From Streptomyces sp. MP131-18 (GTDB taxonomy: Bacteria; Actinomycetota; Actinomycetes; Streptomycetales; Streptomycetaceae): 64,000 nt of DNA. The DNA lies in contig NZ_LZNS01000001.1 in the NCBI RefSeq assembly GCF_001984575.1, positions 5,965,464-6,029,463 on the forward strand, written 5' to 3'. Both the position numbers and the translations under genes were made by a program. Shown here in pieces: positions 16,412-25,340 of this stretch (position 1 is the stretch's first letter; each line of letters begins with the position of its first letter). Under the pieces are notes generated by a model, which had not been told where the DNA came from, ran no database searches, and was given only the letters and a program-made list of their open reading frames with translations.

Positions 16412-17227
16412 TCAGACCGCGGGCAGCTCCGCCAGCACCGCGTCGGTGAACGCGGGCCACGCCTCGGCGGCCCACGGGCCGAAGGCCCGGTCGGTCAGCA
16501 CCACGCAGGCGGCCCGCACGGCCGGATCGACCCACAGGAACGTCCCGGACTGGCCGAAGTGCCCGAACGTGCCGGGCGAGGACGTGGCGCCCGTCCAGTG
16601 CGGGGACTTGTGATCCCGCAGCGAGAAGCCAAGACCCCAGTCGTTCGGCCGCTGATGGCCGAAGCCGGGCAGCACCCCGCTCAGCCCGGGAAAGACCACC
16701 GCGGTCGCCTCCGCCAGCGTCTGCGGCGCCAGCAGCCGCGGGGCCAGCAGCTCCGCGGCGAACCGGCTCAGGTCGTCCAGCGTGGCAACGCCGTCCTTCG
16801 CGGGCGAGCCGGGCAGGCCGGTGCCCGTCATGCCCAGCGGGTCGAGCACCGCCTGCCGCAGGTACTCCGCGAACGGCATGCCGGTGGCCTTGGCGACGTG
16901 GTCGCCCAGCACCTCGAACCCGGCGTTGGAGTACAGGCGCCGCGTGCCGGGCTCCGCCACCACGCGGTGCTCGTCGAAGGCGAGTCCCGAGGCGTGCGCC
17001 AGCAGGTGGCGCACGGTGGCGCCGGGCGGGCCCGCCGGCTCGTCCAGCTCCGTCGCCCCCTCCTCCACGGCGATCAGCACCGCGTACGCCGCCAGCGGCT
17101 TGGTGACGGAGGCCAGCGGGAACGGCCGCGCCGCGGGGCCGCGGGCAAAGGTGCGGCCGTCGGCGGTGACCACGGCAGCGGCGGCGGTGGACACGGGCCA
17201 GCTGTCGATCAACTCCAGGCTGCGCAT
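16412..17227 (-). CDS. Beta-lactamase-fold serine hydrolase
   Basis: 271 aa, ATG 17227. Class C beta-lactamase / esterase family motifs: SVTK (Ser-x-x-Lys) about residue 40, YSN tyrosine motif (RLYSNAGFEV), and HFGQSG taking the KTG position. No signal peptide, so an intracellular esterase or peptidase is more likely than a secreted lactamase. It is divergent from the MerR gene with 132 bp between. Confidence 0.85.
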   Translation of the reverse strand: MRSLELIDSWPVSTAAAAVVTADGRTFARGPAARPFPLASVTKPLAAYAVLIAVEEGATELDEPAGPPGATVRHLLAHASGLAFDEHRVVAEPGTRRLYSNAGFEVLGDHVAKATGMPFAEYLRQAVLDPLGMTGTGLPGSPAKDGVATLDDLSRFAAELLAPRLLAPQTLAEATAVVFPGLSGVLPGFGHQRPNDWGLGFSLRDHKSPHWTGATSSPGTFGHFGQSGTFLWVDPAVRAACVVLTDRAFGPWAAEAWPAFTDAVLAELPAV

Positions 17228-17322
17228 GGCCCCGAGCGTAGCGCGGGCGGCGGATGCGGCGACGAGCGGGCGGTGAGGGCGGCAGCGAGCGGGCAGCGGT
17301 ACGGAAAAAGTTACGTTGCGGC

Positions 17323-17359
17323 TTGCCTGGAGTGCACTCCAACTCTTTAGCGTGCACCT
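17323..17359 (+). promoter_or_regulatory. MerR-type promoter with 19-bp spacer
   Basis: -35 TTGCCT (17323-17328) and -10 TAGCGT (17348-17353) are 19 bp apart, with the perfect palindrome TGGAGTGCACTCCA centred in the spacer. This is the hallmark of a MerR-family operator, where the protein twists an over-long spacer to activate transcription. The expected start is at the ATG of merR (17360), so the message is leaderless. Confidence 0.8.
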
Positions 17360-17827
17360 ATGACCGTGACACAGCATGCCGTACCCGAGCTGGAGGAGAC
17401 CACCGACCACTGCGCGTCGGCCGAGCGCCCCCACCCGCGCCCGGACGGGCAGGACCGCTACACGATCAGCGAGGTGGCCGCGCACACCGGGCTGAGCGTC
17501 CACACGCTGCGCTGGTACGAGCGGATCGGCCTGATGCCGCACATCGACCGTTCGCACACCGGCCAGCGGCGCTACCGCAATACCGACCTGGAATGGCTCA
17601 CCTTCGTCAACAAGCTGCGGCTGACCGGCATGGCCGTGGCGGACATGGTCCGCTACGCCGACCTGGTGCGGCAGGGCGACCACACCTACCCCGAGCGCCG
17701 GGCCCTGCTGGCCGCGACCCGGCAGGGCGTGCTGCGCCGCATCGGGGAGCTGCACGACGCCCTGACCGTTCTCGACTTCAAAATCGCGCTTTACAGTGAC
17801 GCCCCCAAGGCGCAGGAAAGGCACTGA
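17360..17827 (+). CDS. MerR-family activator
   Basis: 155 aa. The winged HTH is textbook MerR (YTISEVAAHTGLSVHTLRWYERIGLMP), followed by QRRYRNTDLEWLTFVNKLRLTGM and a coiled-coil tail. No cysteine pair for metal or redox sensing, so it is of the organic-ligand or aldehyde-responsive kind. The aldo/keto reductase starts nine bases after the stop; the regulator therefore drives itself and the reductase from the single promoter upstream. Confidence 0.9.
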   Translation: MTVTQHAVPELEETTDHCASAERPHPRPDGQDRYTISEVAAHTGLSVHTLRWYERIGLMPHIDRSHTGQRRYRNTDLEWLTFVNKLRLTGMAVADMVRYADLVRQGDHTYPERRALLAATRQGVLRRIGELHDALTVLDFKIALYSDAPKAQERH

Positions 17828-17835
17828 ACCACCGC

Positions 17836-18852
17836 ATGAGCGCCACCACGATCGCCACCGCCCCGCTCGGCACGCACGGCCCCAGGACCGGTATCCAGGG
17901 ACTCGGCTGCATGGGCATGAGCTTCGCCTACGGACCCACCGACGCCACGGAGGCGAGGGCCACCCTGGAACGGGCGCTGGAGCTGGGCGTCACCCTGTAC
18001 GACACCGCCGACATGTACGGCTCGGGGGACAACGAGACGTTCCTCTCGCCGTTCTTCCTGGCCCACCGCGACGAGGTCGTCATCGCGACCAAGTTCGGCA
18101 TCGTGCTCGACCCCGCCGACCCGCTGAAGCGGGGCGTCCGCAACGACCGCGCCTACCTCAGGGCCTGCGCCGAGGGCAGCCTGCGGCGGCTCGGCGTGGA
18201 CGCGATCGACCTGTACTACCTGCACCGGCGCGATCCGCAGGTGCCGATCGAGGACACCGTCGGCGCGATGGCCGAGCTGGTCGCCGAGGGCAAGGTGCGG
18301 CACCTGGGCCTGAGCGAGGTCACGGGCGCCGAGCTGCGCGCGGCGCACGCGGTGCACCCCATCGCGGCGGTGCAGTCGGAGTGGTCCCTGTTCTCGCGCG
18401 ACGTGGAACGGACCGCCGTGCCGGCGGCCGCGGAGCTGGGCGTCACGTTCGTGCCGTACTCGCCGCTCGGCCGGGGATTCCTGACCGGCTCGTTCACCGA
18501 CGCGAGCGCCGAGCTTCCGGCCGGGGACTTCCGCCACCACCAGCCCCGCTACAGCGGCGCCAACGCGGTGGCGAACTCCGAGCGGCTCGCCCCCGTCCGC
18601 GCCATCGCGGAGGCCCGCGGCGCGACGCCGGGGCAGATCGCGCTGGCCTGGGTGCACCAGCAGGCGGCGGTGCGCGGTCTCGCGGTTATCCCGATCCCGG
18701 GAACGCGGCGCAGGGCGCGTGTCGAGGAGAACACGGCGGCCACCCGCATCGCCCTGACCCCGGACGAGCTGGCCGCCCTGGAGCCGATCGCCGCCGGCGT
18801 CAGCGGCGACCGCTACCACGACATGAGCTTCACCTCGGCCGCCCGCGAATAG
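17836..18852 (+). CDS. Aldo/keto reductase
   Basis: 338 aa (beta/alpha)8 NADPH-dependent reductase of the AKR13/YakC type. Tetrad: Asp and Tyr in YDTADMYGSGDNE, Lys in IATKFGI, His in YYLHRRDP. The cofactor loop IPIPGTRRRARVEEN is conserved. Reduces aldehydes or ketones in the cytosol. Second gene in the merR operon, so presumably part of an inducible response to reactive carbonyl compounds. Confidence 0.9.
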   Translation: MSATTIATAPLGTHGPRTGIQGLGCMGMSFAYGPTDATEARATLERALELGVTLYDTADMYGSGDNETFLSPFFLAHRDEVVIATKFGIVLDPADPLKRGVRNDRAYLRACAEGSLRRLGVDAIDLYYLHRRDPQVPIEDTVGAMAELVAEGKVRHLGLSEVTGAELRAAHAVHPIAAVQSEWSLFSRDVERTAVPAAAELGVTFVPYSPLGRGFLTGSFTDASAELPAGDFRHHQPRYSGANAVANSERLAPVRAIAEARGATPGQIALAWVHQQAAVRGLAVIPIPGTRRRARVEENTAATRIALTPDELAALEPIAAGVSGDRYHDMSFTSAARE

Positions 18853-18878
18853 CCCGTCAGGACGCGGCCGGCGGGGCT

Positions 18879-19763
18879 TTAAAGCTCGGCCAGGAGCTGC
18901 GTCTTCTTCGCGGTGAACTCCTCGTCCGTCAGCAGCCCCGCCGAGTGCAGCTCGCCGAGGTGGCGGATGCGGTTGGCGATGTCGCCCGGGTCCGCCCGCC
19001 GGTGGCCGTTGTCCAGGTGGCCCTCCCCGGCGGGCTCCGCCGCGCGGATCGCCTCCGACACGGCCGCGGCCAGCGGCAGCGACTCGTGGACCAGGCCGTA
19101 GCCGAGGCCGAATACGACGGCCGCCGGGTCCTGGTCGGCCGTCCCGTTCTGCGGCTCGGGCTGCCCGTCGGGGCCGCGCCGCCGCAGGCGCAGGTGGCCG
19201 CCGGCTATCTCCGGTGAGCGCCAGTCGACCTCGGCCAGCTCGCTCACCGGGAAGGACTGGTCGCCGGCCTTCCACTTGGCGGACGAGGCGCCGGTCCAGA
19301 ACCAGCGGAACGAGACCACCTTGCCGTCGAAGGACACCTTGGCGTCGTATGCCTTGAACTGGAGCGGCGCCGGCGGGGCCGCGACCAGGTACTGGTCGGC
19401 GGGCTCGTCCGCGTGCGGGCCCAGGGCCGCGCGCAGCTCGGTGGCGTAGTAGTCGCCCAGCGTCTCGCGCTCGGCGGGCAGGACCAGCCGGTAGGGGTCG
19501 GCCGCCTGCCGCAGCTGGCCCGCGGCGGTTTCGAGCAGCGGGTCGGCCCCGGGGCGGGGCACGGCGTGCAGGACCACGGTGCCCTTGCGCGTTCCCGGGG
19601 CCAGGTCGACGGTGCTCAGCGCCTCGAACGGGATACGGCGCTCGCCCAAGACCTGGAACAGTTTTGGTGTGCGTATTCCCCGTTCGAAGCGGATGAGCAC
19701 GGAGTCGGTGTCAAACTCCCACGTGGAGTGGATTCCGGCCAGCACATCACCCATGCGGGTCAT
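18879..19763 (-). CDS. DUF4429 and SHOCT domain protein
   Basis: 294 aa (291 aa if the second ATG at 19754 is used; TACGAT just before the first ATG could be a -10 that favours the second). Two DUF4429 repeats, each a PH-like beta domain: residues 7-110 (STWEFDTDSVLIRFERG) and about 135-215 (KVSFDGKVVSFRWFW). The C-terminal 30 residues are a SHOCT module (IRHLGELHSAGLLTDEEFTAKK), a short helical oligomerisation element. A Streptomyces family of unknown function; no enzyme motif. Confidence 0.8.
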   Translation of the reverse strand: MTRMGDVLAGIHSTWEFDTDSVLIRFERGIRTPKLFQVLGERRIPFEALSTVDLAPGTRKGTVVLHAVPRPGADPLLETAAGQLRQAADPYRLVLPAERETLGDYYATELRAALGPHADEPADQYLVAAPPAPLQFKAYDAKVSFDGKVVSFRWFWTGASSAKWKAGDQSFPVSELAEVDWRSPEIAGGHLRLRRRGPDGQPEPQNGTADQDPAAVVFGLGYGLVHESLPLAAAVSEAIRAAEPAGEGHLDNGHRRADPGDIANRIRHLGELHSAGLLTDEEFTAKKTQLLAEL

Positions 19764-19819
19764 CGTATGCGCCGGGGCTGACGATTCGGCTTCCCCCGGA
19801 TGGGTGTGTTCCTGTCAGC

Positions 19820-21034
19820 TCAGGCGGTCGCGGGCCTGGCACAGGGGTCGGCGGGGGCGCAGCCCGTGGTGCCTGAGGCACAAGTGACGTCATTTACCTC
19901 ACCGGCGCCAATGAGCGCCAGATTTTCCAGGCTTCTCGCCTCGGGTTCGAAATAGCCGCTGTGTCCCTCCGCGTCGCCCGCGGACAGCACGCGCGCCCCG
20001 AAGGACTCCGCGGCCGGGTCGGCGCCGTGGCCCAGGGGGCCGAGCGCGAGGTGCGGAATGTCCGCCACCCAGTCGTCCTCCGCCCGTATCGCCCACACCC
20101 GCGCCGAGGTGTCGAGGCCGTGCACGTCCGAGGCGCGCATGCCGGGGCTCCCGGTGACCGCGATGTCCGTGACCCGGTCCGGCAGCCCGGCGGCGGCCAC
20201 GCCGCACACCACCGAGCCGTAGGAGTGGCAGAACAGCGCGACGGGCGCCTCGCCCGGCAGCGCGCGCACGGACTCCGTGAGCCGGTCGGCGCCTTCCCCG
20301 GCCAGTTCGGCGGTCGCGGCGGACATGCCGAGCCCGTCCGGGCTGTCGTAGTCGGCCCAGGCGATCACGGCGGTCGACTCGCCGGGGTCGAGCGACCGCT
20401 CGCGGGTGTACAGGGCCTCGGCCATGCCGGAGGGCGCCCGGTACTTCCCGCGCGTCCGTTCGAACGTGAGCAGTTCGGTGTCCACCCCCGGCACCACGAG
20501 CGAGATCCGGTCCGCGCCCTGAAGGTCGCCGAAGACCTCGGCGGCCCGGCCGCGGCCCGTCGGGTCGAAGGACAGGAACTGGCGGCCCGGCGCCAGCATC
20601 GACGTGAAGCGGTTCATGCGCCGGCCCGCCTCGTGCTGGCCGGCCGGGGAAAGACGTTCGTCGTGCATGCGGCGGCGCTCGTTGTCCCGGGCGTCGGCGA
20701 GCGCCTGCCGGTTCGCCTGGTAACGCAGGGCGACGGGGGCGCCGGGCAGGTTGCCGACGACGAGGGGGTGGCGCGCGGCCAGGCGGTCACGTTCCGCGGC
20801 GGTGAGCCCGGCGAAGAAGGCGCTGATCCGGCCGGGCGACGCCGCCGGGTCGGGCAGCGGCCTGCCGCGGACGCTGCCGCGCTCCCAGCCCGCCAGCTGA
20901 ACGTCGTAGGCGTCGGGGGCCGGATCGGCGCCGCCGGCCACCCAGCCGGCCGTCGCCAGCACGGCGAAGACCACCGTCAGCGGCATCACGACCCGGCGGA
21001 CGGTGCGGGAGAGAACAGGACGAAACTTCAGCAC
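19820..21034 (-). CDS. DUF1023 alpha/beta hydrolase, secreted or membrane-anchored
   Basis: 404 aa from the GTG at 21034; TATGCT at 21049-21044 is a fitting -10 and would give a nearly leaderless message. N-terminal signal/anchor (VVMPLTVVFAVLATAGWVAGG). The DUF1023 hydrolase domain carries the nucleophile elbow FCHSYGS and the catalytic His in GHSGYF. An acidic segment is VVPGVDTELL. The C-terminal tail has four cysteines (VTCASGTTGCAPADPCARP). The family occurs in actinobacteria as exported esterase- or lipase-like enzymes of unknown substrate. It lies downstream of aceE but behind that gene's terminator. Confidence 0.8.
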   Translation of the reverse strand: MLKFRPVLSRTVRRVVMPLTVVFAVLATAGWVAGGADPAPDAYDVQLAGWERGSVRGRPLPDPAASPGRISAFFAGLTAAERDRLAARHPLVVGNLPGAPVALRYQANRQALADARDNERRRMHDERLSPAGQHEAGRRMNRFTSMLAPGRQFLSFDPTGRGRAAEVFGDLQGADRISLVVPGVDTELLTFERTRGKYRAPSGMAEALYTRERSLDPGESTAVIAWADYDSPDGLGMSAATAELAGEGADRLTESVRALPGEAPVALFCHSYGSVVCGVAAAGLPDRVTDIAVTGSPGMRASDVHGLDTSARVWAIRAEDDWVADIPHLALGPLGHGADPAAESFGARVLSAGDAEGHSGYFEPEARSLENLALIGAGEVNDVTCASGTTGCAPADPCARPATA

Positions 21035-21054
21035 AGACGGGACAGCATACGGGG

Positions 21055-21085
21055 GGCGGACCACCGGTCGTTCCGGTGGTCCGCC
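21055..21085 (-). terminator. aceE terminator hairpin
   Basis: GGCGGACCACCGG and CCGGTGGTCCGCC form a perfect 13-bp stem with a five-base loop (21068-21072), 27 bases after the aceE stop. No T-run, as expected for Streptomyces intrinsic terminators. Confidence 0.75.
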
Positions 21086-21111
21086 CTTGCACGCCTGCTG
21101 TCCCGCGCGCC

Positions 21112-23844
21112 CTAGGCGTCGCCGCCGGCAGGGCCCGGGTCGGCCGCGGCCACGTCGAGCAGCTGGTAGCGGTCGATGGCCTGCTTGAGGACCGAGCGGT
21201 CGATCTTCCCCTCCTTGGCCAGCTCGGTGAGCACGGCCAGGACGATCGACGGGGCGTCGATGTGGAAGAAGCGGCGCGCGGCACCCCTGGTGTCGGCGAA
21301 ACCGAAGCCGTCACCGCCCAGCGACTGGTAGGTGCCGGGCACCCAGCGCGCGATCTGGTCGGGAACGGACCGCATCCAGTCGGATACCGCCACGATCGGT
21401 CCCTGAGCGCCCTGGAGCTTGCGCGTCACATACGGAACGCGCTGCTCCTCCTCCGGGTGCAGCAGATTGTGCTCCTCCGCCGCGACGGCGTCCCTGCGCA
21501 GCTCGTTCCACGAGGTGGCCGACCACACGTCCGCCTTGACCTGCCACTCCTCGGCGAGGATGCGCTGGGCCTCCAGGGCCCAGGGCACGGCCACGCCGGA
21601 GGCCAGGATCTGCGCCGGAACGCCGTCGCCGCCGCCCTCCTGGTACCGGTAGAGGCCCTTGCGGATGCCCTCCACGTCGACGCCCTCGGGCTCGGCGGGC
21701 TGGCTGATCGGCTCGTTGTAGACGGTCAGATAGTAGAAGACGTCCTCGGAGTTCTCGCCGTACATGCGGCGCAGGCCGTCCCGCACGATGTGCGCGATCT
21801 CGAAGCCGAACGCCGGGTCGTAGGCGACACAGGCCGGGTTCGTCGAGGCGAGCAGCTGCGAGTGGCCGTCCGCGTGCTGCGTGCCCTCGCCGGTCAGCGT
21901 GGTGCGGCCGGCGGTCGCGCCGAGCACGAAACCGCGCGCGAGCTGGTCGCCCATCTGCCAGAACTGGTCGCCGGTCCGCTGGAACCCGAACATCGAGTAG
22001 AAGACGTAGATCGGGATGAGCGGCTCGCCGTGTGTCGCGTACGCCGAGCCCGCCGCGATCAGCGAGGCCGTGCAGCCCGCCTCCGTGATGCCGTCGTGCA
22101 GCATCTGCCCGGTGGGCGACTCCTTGTAGGAAAGGAGCAGATCGCGGTCCACCGACTCGTAGGTCTGCCCCAGCGGGTTGTAGATCTTCGCGGACGGGAA
22201 CAGCGAGTCCATGCCGAACGTGCGGTACTCGTCCGGGGCGATCGGCACGAAGCGCTTGCCGATCTCCTTGTCCCGCATCAGGTCCTTCAGCAGCCGTACG
22301 AACGCCATCGTGGTGGCGACCTGCTGCTGTCCCGAACCCTTGCGGACGGCCGCGTACGCCTTATCGCCCGGAAGGGTGAGCGGCTTGGCGCGGATGACGC
22401 GCGTCGGCACGTAGCCGCCCAGCTCGCGGCGGCGGTCGTGCATGTACTGGATCTCTTCCGAGTCCCGGCCCGGGTGGTAGTACGGCGGCAGGCCGGACTC
22501 CAGCTCGCTGTCCGGGATCGGCAGGTGCAGCCGGTCGCGGAAGCCCTTCAGGTCGGCGACCGTGAGCTTCTTCATCTGGTGGGTCGCGTTGCGCCCCTCG
22601 AAGCTCGGCCCGAGCATCCAGCCCTTGATCGTCTGGGCGAGGATCACCGTGGGCTGGCCCTGGTGCTCCTTGGCGGCCTTGTACGCCGCGTAGACCTTGC
22701 GGTGGTCGTGCCCGCCGCGGCCCAGGTGCAGGATCTGGTCGTCGGACATGCCTTCGACCATCCCGCGCAGCCGCTGGTCGCCGCCGAAGAAGTGGTCGCG
22801 GATGTACGCGCCGGTCTCGGTGGCGTAGGTCTGGAACTGCCCGTCCGGCGTGGTGTTCAGCTTGTTGACCAGCACGCCGTCCCGGTCCTGCGCCAGCAGC
22901 GGGTCCCAGGAGCGGTCCCAGACCAGCTTGATCACATTCCAGCCGGCGCCGCGGAAAACGGACTCCAGCTCCTGGATGATCTTGCCGTTGCCGCGCACGG
23001 GGCCGTCGAGGCGCTGGAGGTTGCAGTTGACCACGAACGTCAGGTTGTCCAGGCCCTCGCGCGCCGCGATGGACAGCTGGCCGAGCGACTCGGGCTCGTC
23101 CATCTCACCGTCGCCGAGGAACGCCCAGACGTGCGACCTGGAGGTGTCCGCGATACCGCGGGCCTGCATGTAGCGGTTCATCCGCGCCTGGTAGATGGCG
23201 CTGATCGGGCCGAGCCCCATGGAGACGGTCGGGAACTCCCAGAAGTCCGGCATCATCCGCGGGTGCGGATAGCTGGACAGCCCGTACGGCGCCTTGGAGC
23301 GCTCCTGGCGGAACGCGTCCAGGTGCTCGTCGGAGAACCGGTCCAGGAGGTAGGCGCGGGCGTAGATGCCCGGCGAGGCGTGTCCCTGGAAGAACACCTG
23401 GTCGCCGCCGTCGCCGCCGTCCTTGCCGCGGAAGAAGTGGTTGAAACCGACGTCGTACAGCGACGCCGAGGAGCCGAAGGTGGCGATGTGGCCACCCACC
23501 CCGATCCCGGGACGCTGGGCGCGGGAGACCGTCACGGCCGCGTTCCAGCGGGTCGCGTTGAGGATCTTGCGCTCGATCTCCTCGTTACCGGGGAAGAACG
23601 GCTCGTCCTTGGTCGCGATCGTGTTGACGTAGTCCGTGCTGCGCATCTCGGGCACGGCCACCCGCTTCTCACGGGCGCGCTCGATCAGGCGGAGCATGAG
23701 ATAGCGGGCCCGCTCCCGGCCTCGCTCGTCGACGGCGGCGTCGAGCGAGTCGAGCCATTCCTGAGTCTCCTCAGGGTCGAAATCCGGGACCTGGCTGGGA
23801 AGGCCGCCAATGATGATCGGGTTGCGATCTGATCCGGAAGCCAC
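21112..23844 (-). CDS. aceE: Pyruvate dehydrogenase E1 component, homodimeric
   Basis: 910 aa, the single-chain (AceE) type. GTG start with GAAGGA upstream. It decarboxylates pyruvate with thiamine diphosphate and reductively acetylates the E2 lipoyl group. The ThDP motif is GDGEMDEPES (about residues 245-255) with the downstream NCNLQRLDGPVRGN. Active-site HGHASPGIYARAYLLDR-type and PHPRMMPDFWEFPTVSMGLG segments are intact. Its product acetyl-CoA feeds the fab operon lower in the window. A 368-bp upstream region contains a direct repeat that may be regulatory. Confidence 0.96.
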   Translation of the reverse strand: MASGSDRNPIIIGGLPSQVPDFDPEETQEWLDSLDAAVDERGRERARYLMLRLIERAREKRVAVPEMRSTDYVNTIATKDEPFFPGNEEIERKILNATRWNAAVTVSRAQRPGIGVGGHIATFGSSASLYDVGFNHFFRGKDGGDGGDQVFFQGHASPGIYARAYLLDRFSDEHLDAFRQERSKAPYGLSSYPHPRMMPDFWEFPTVSMGLGPISAIYQARMNRYMQARGIADTSRSHVWAFLGDGEMDEPESLGQLSIAAREGLDNLTFVVNCNLQRLDGPVRGNGKIIQELESVFRGAGWNVIKLVWDRSWDPLLAQDRDGVLVNKLNTTPDGQFQTYATETGAYIRDHFFGGDQRLRGMVEGMSDDQILHLGRGGHDHRKVYAAYKAAKEHQGQPTVILAQTIKGWMLGPSFEGRNATHQMKKLTVADLKGFRDRLHLPIPDSELESGLPPYYHPGRDSEEIQYMHDRRRELGGYVPTRVIRAKPLTLPGDKAYAAVRKGSGQQQVATTMAFVRLLKDLMRDKEIGKRFVPIAPDEYRTFGMDSLFPSAKIYNPLGQTYESVDRDLLLSYKESPTGQMLHDGITEAGCTASLIAAGSAYATHGEPLIPIYVFYSMFGFQRTGDQFWQMGDQLARGFVLGATAGRTTLTGEGTQHADGHSQLLASTNPACVAYDPAFGFEIAHIVRDGLRRMYGENSEDVFYYLTVYNEPISQPAEPEGVDVEGIRKGLYRYQEGGGDGVPAQILASGVAVPWALEAQRILAEEWQVKADVWSATSWNELRRDAVAAEEHNLLHPEEEQRVPYVTRKLQGAQGPIVAVSDWMRSVPDQIARWVPGTYQSLGGDGFGFADTRGAARRFFHIDAPSIVLAVLTELAKEGKIDRSVLKQAIDRYQLLDVAAADPGPAGGDA

Positions 23845-24212
23845 GCTGTTCCTTCACTGTGAGTTGTCTGCTCTGCTTGTGTCGCGCCGCCTCCATCGTG
23901 GACCGCCGACGGCGAAACGTCATCTCTACTGGGCGGTAATCCTCACTTCATGATCCTCACCGATCCTTGGCGGAGCCTTGCCTCGGCCATGGGCCAACGG
24001 GCCACCCTACGCCCCGGGCGAGGGGCGCTGCGAACAACCGTTCGCGACACTATGGTGCAGATCACGCGGCCGACGGGGGCCAAGACGTCAACGTTTGGGC
24101 AGGCTCGGCGGCCGGGTACTTGCGCGATCCGTCCCGCGCGTGTGGACTACGGCCAAGCCGCGCGCACGCGCGGGACCGACCCGTACATTCCGAAACAGGA
24201 CAGGAGCTATCC
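23845..24212. promoter_or_regulatory. aceE / DUF3052 divergent promoter region
   Basis: 368 bp with no gene. A direct repeat of ATCCTCAC occurs at 23939-23946 and 23953-23960 (GTGAGGAT on the aceE strand), 14 bp apart, roughly 100 bp upstream of the aceE start, a suitable spot for a regulator of pyruvate dehydrogenase. TACATT at 24184-24189 is a candidate -10 for DUF3052, with AGGAG at 24202-24206 as its ribosome site. Confidence 0.4.
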
Positions 24213-24647
24213 GTGAGCGCGACCGCGGACCACGCGGAGGAGCGGACCAACCCCGCCGCTCGGCTGGGTTTCCAGCCCGGGCAGGTGGTCCAGGAGCTCG
24301 GCTACGACGAGGACGCCGAGCAGGAACTCCGCGAGGGAATCGAGGCCATCACGGGCCAGGAGCTCGTCGACGAGACATTCGACGACGTGGCCGATGCCGT
24401 GGTGCTGTGGTTCCGCGAGGAAGACGGCGATCTGACCGACGCGCTGGTGGATGCCACCACGATGATCGATCCCGGGGCACCGGTCTGGCTCCTGACACCG
24501 AAGACGGGCCGGGACGGCTACGTCGAGCCCAGTGACATCGGCGAGGCCGCGCAGACGGCGGGGCTGGCGCAGACCAGCAGCGTCAGCGCCGGCCGGGACT
24601 GGTCCGGCAGCCGCCTGGTCACACCCAAGGCCGCGGGAAAGAAATAG
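24213..24647 (+). CDS. DUF3052 protein
   Basis: 144 aa acidic protein, GTG at 24213 with CAGGAG six bases upstream. Contains LGFQPGQVVQELGYDEDAEQELR and VVLWFREEDGDLTDALVDA, characteristic of DUF3052, a small actinobacterial family with unknown function conserved next to aceE. No enzyme motif or membrane segment. Followed by its own hairpin. Confidence 0.85.
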   Translation: MSATADHAEERTNPAARLGFQPGQVVQELGYDEDAEQELREGIEAITGQELVDETFDDVADAVVLWFREEDGDLTDALVDATTMIDPGAPVWLLTPKTGRDGYVEPSDIGEAAQTAGLAQTSSVSAGRDWSGSRLVTPKAAGKK

Positions 24648-24674
24648 CCCGCGGGGCACACACGCGAGCACACG

Positions 24675-24706
24675 GGTCCCCGGGGGCGCACAAGCCGCCG
24701 GGGACC
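24675..24706 (+). terminator. Hairpin after DUF3052
   Basis: GGTCCCCGG and CCGGGGACC form a perfect 9-bp stem, loop 14 bases, 27 bases after the DUF3052 stop. TAGGCT at 24713-24718 just beyond is a likely -10 for the peroxiredoxin gene. Confidence 0.6.
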
Positions 24707-24763
24707 GCGTCGTAGGCTGGGCGGTGCCACTTTACCTCTCACAGGGAAACGGATGACTCGCCC

Positions 24764-25222
24764 ATGGCGATCGAGCCCGGTACCAAGGCGCCCGACATCA
24801 GCTTGCGGGACCAGCACGGCCAGACGGTGACGCTCGCGGACTTCCGCGGCGAGAAGAACGTCGTGCTGCTCTTCTACCCCTTCGCCTTCACCGGCGTCTG
24901 CACCGGGGAGCTCTGCGCGCTGCGCGACGAGCTGCCCACCTTCGCCAACGACGACGTGCAGCTGCTCGCCGTCTCGAACGACAGCCCGTTCGCGCTGCGC
25001 GTGTTCGCCGAGCAGGAGGGCCTCGACTACCCGCTGCTCTCCGACTTCTGGCCGCACGGCGAGGCGTCCAGGGCCTACGGCGTGTTCGACGAGGAGAAGG
25101 GCTGCGCGGTGCGCGGCACGTTCATCATCGACAAGGAGGGCGTGGTCCGGTGGACCGTCGTCAACGCCCTGCCCGAGGCCCGCGATCTGAACGATTACGT
25201 CACGGCGCTCGGGGCGCTGTGA
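24764..25222 (+). CDS. AhpE-type peroxiredoxin
   Basis: 152 aa thioredoxin-fold peroxidase. Peroxidatic Cys46 lies in FYPFAFTGVCTGE (the PxxxT/SxxC site), with another Cys51 five residues on. This matches the one-Cys AhpE subgroup of actinobacteria, reduced by mycothiol or mycoredoxin. Reduces organic peroxides and peroxynitrite in the cytosol. Own -10 TAGGCT upstream. Its place next to the Ter genes suits a general oxidative or metal stress locus. Confidence 0.9.
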   Translation: MAIEPGTKAPDISLRDQHGQTVTLADFRGEKNVVLLFYPFAFTGVCTGELCALRDELPTFANDDVQLLAVSNDSPFALRVFAEQEGLDYPLLSDFWPHGEASRAYGVFDEEKGCAVRGTFIIDKEGVVRWTVVNALPEARDLNDYVTALGAL

Positions 25223-25340
25223 GCCCGCGGTCGCGTCCGGGGAGGATCAGGGCGTCGCGGCGGCAGTCGGCCGTCGCGGCCCCGCCGGGCGCGGCCGCGG
25301 ACGTCGGGGACCGACAGGACAGGGTGAACAGGGAGAACTC

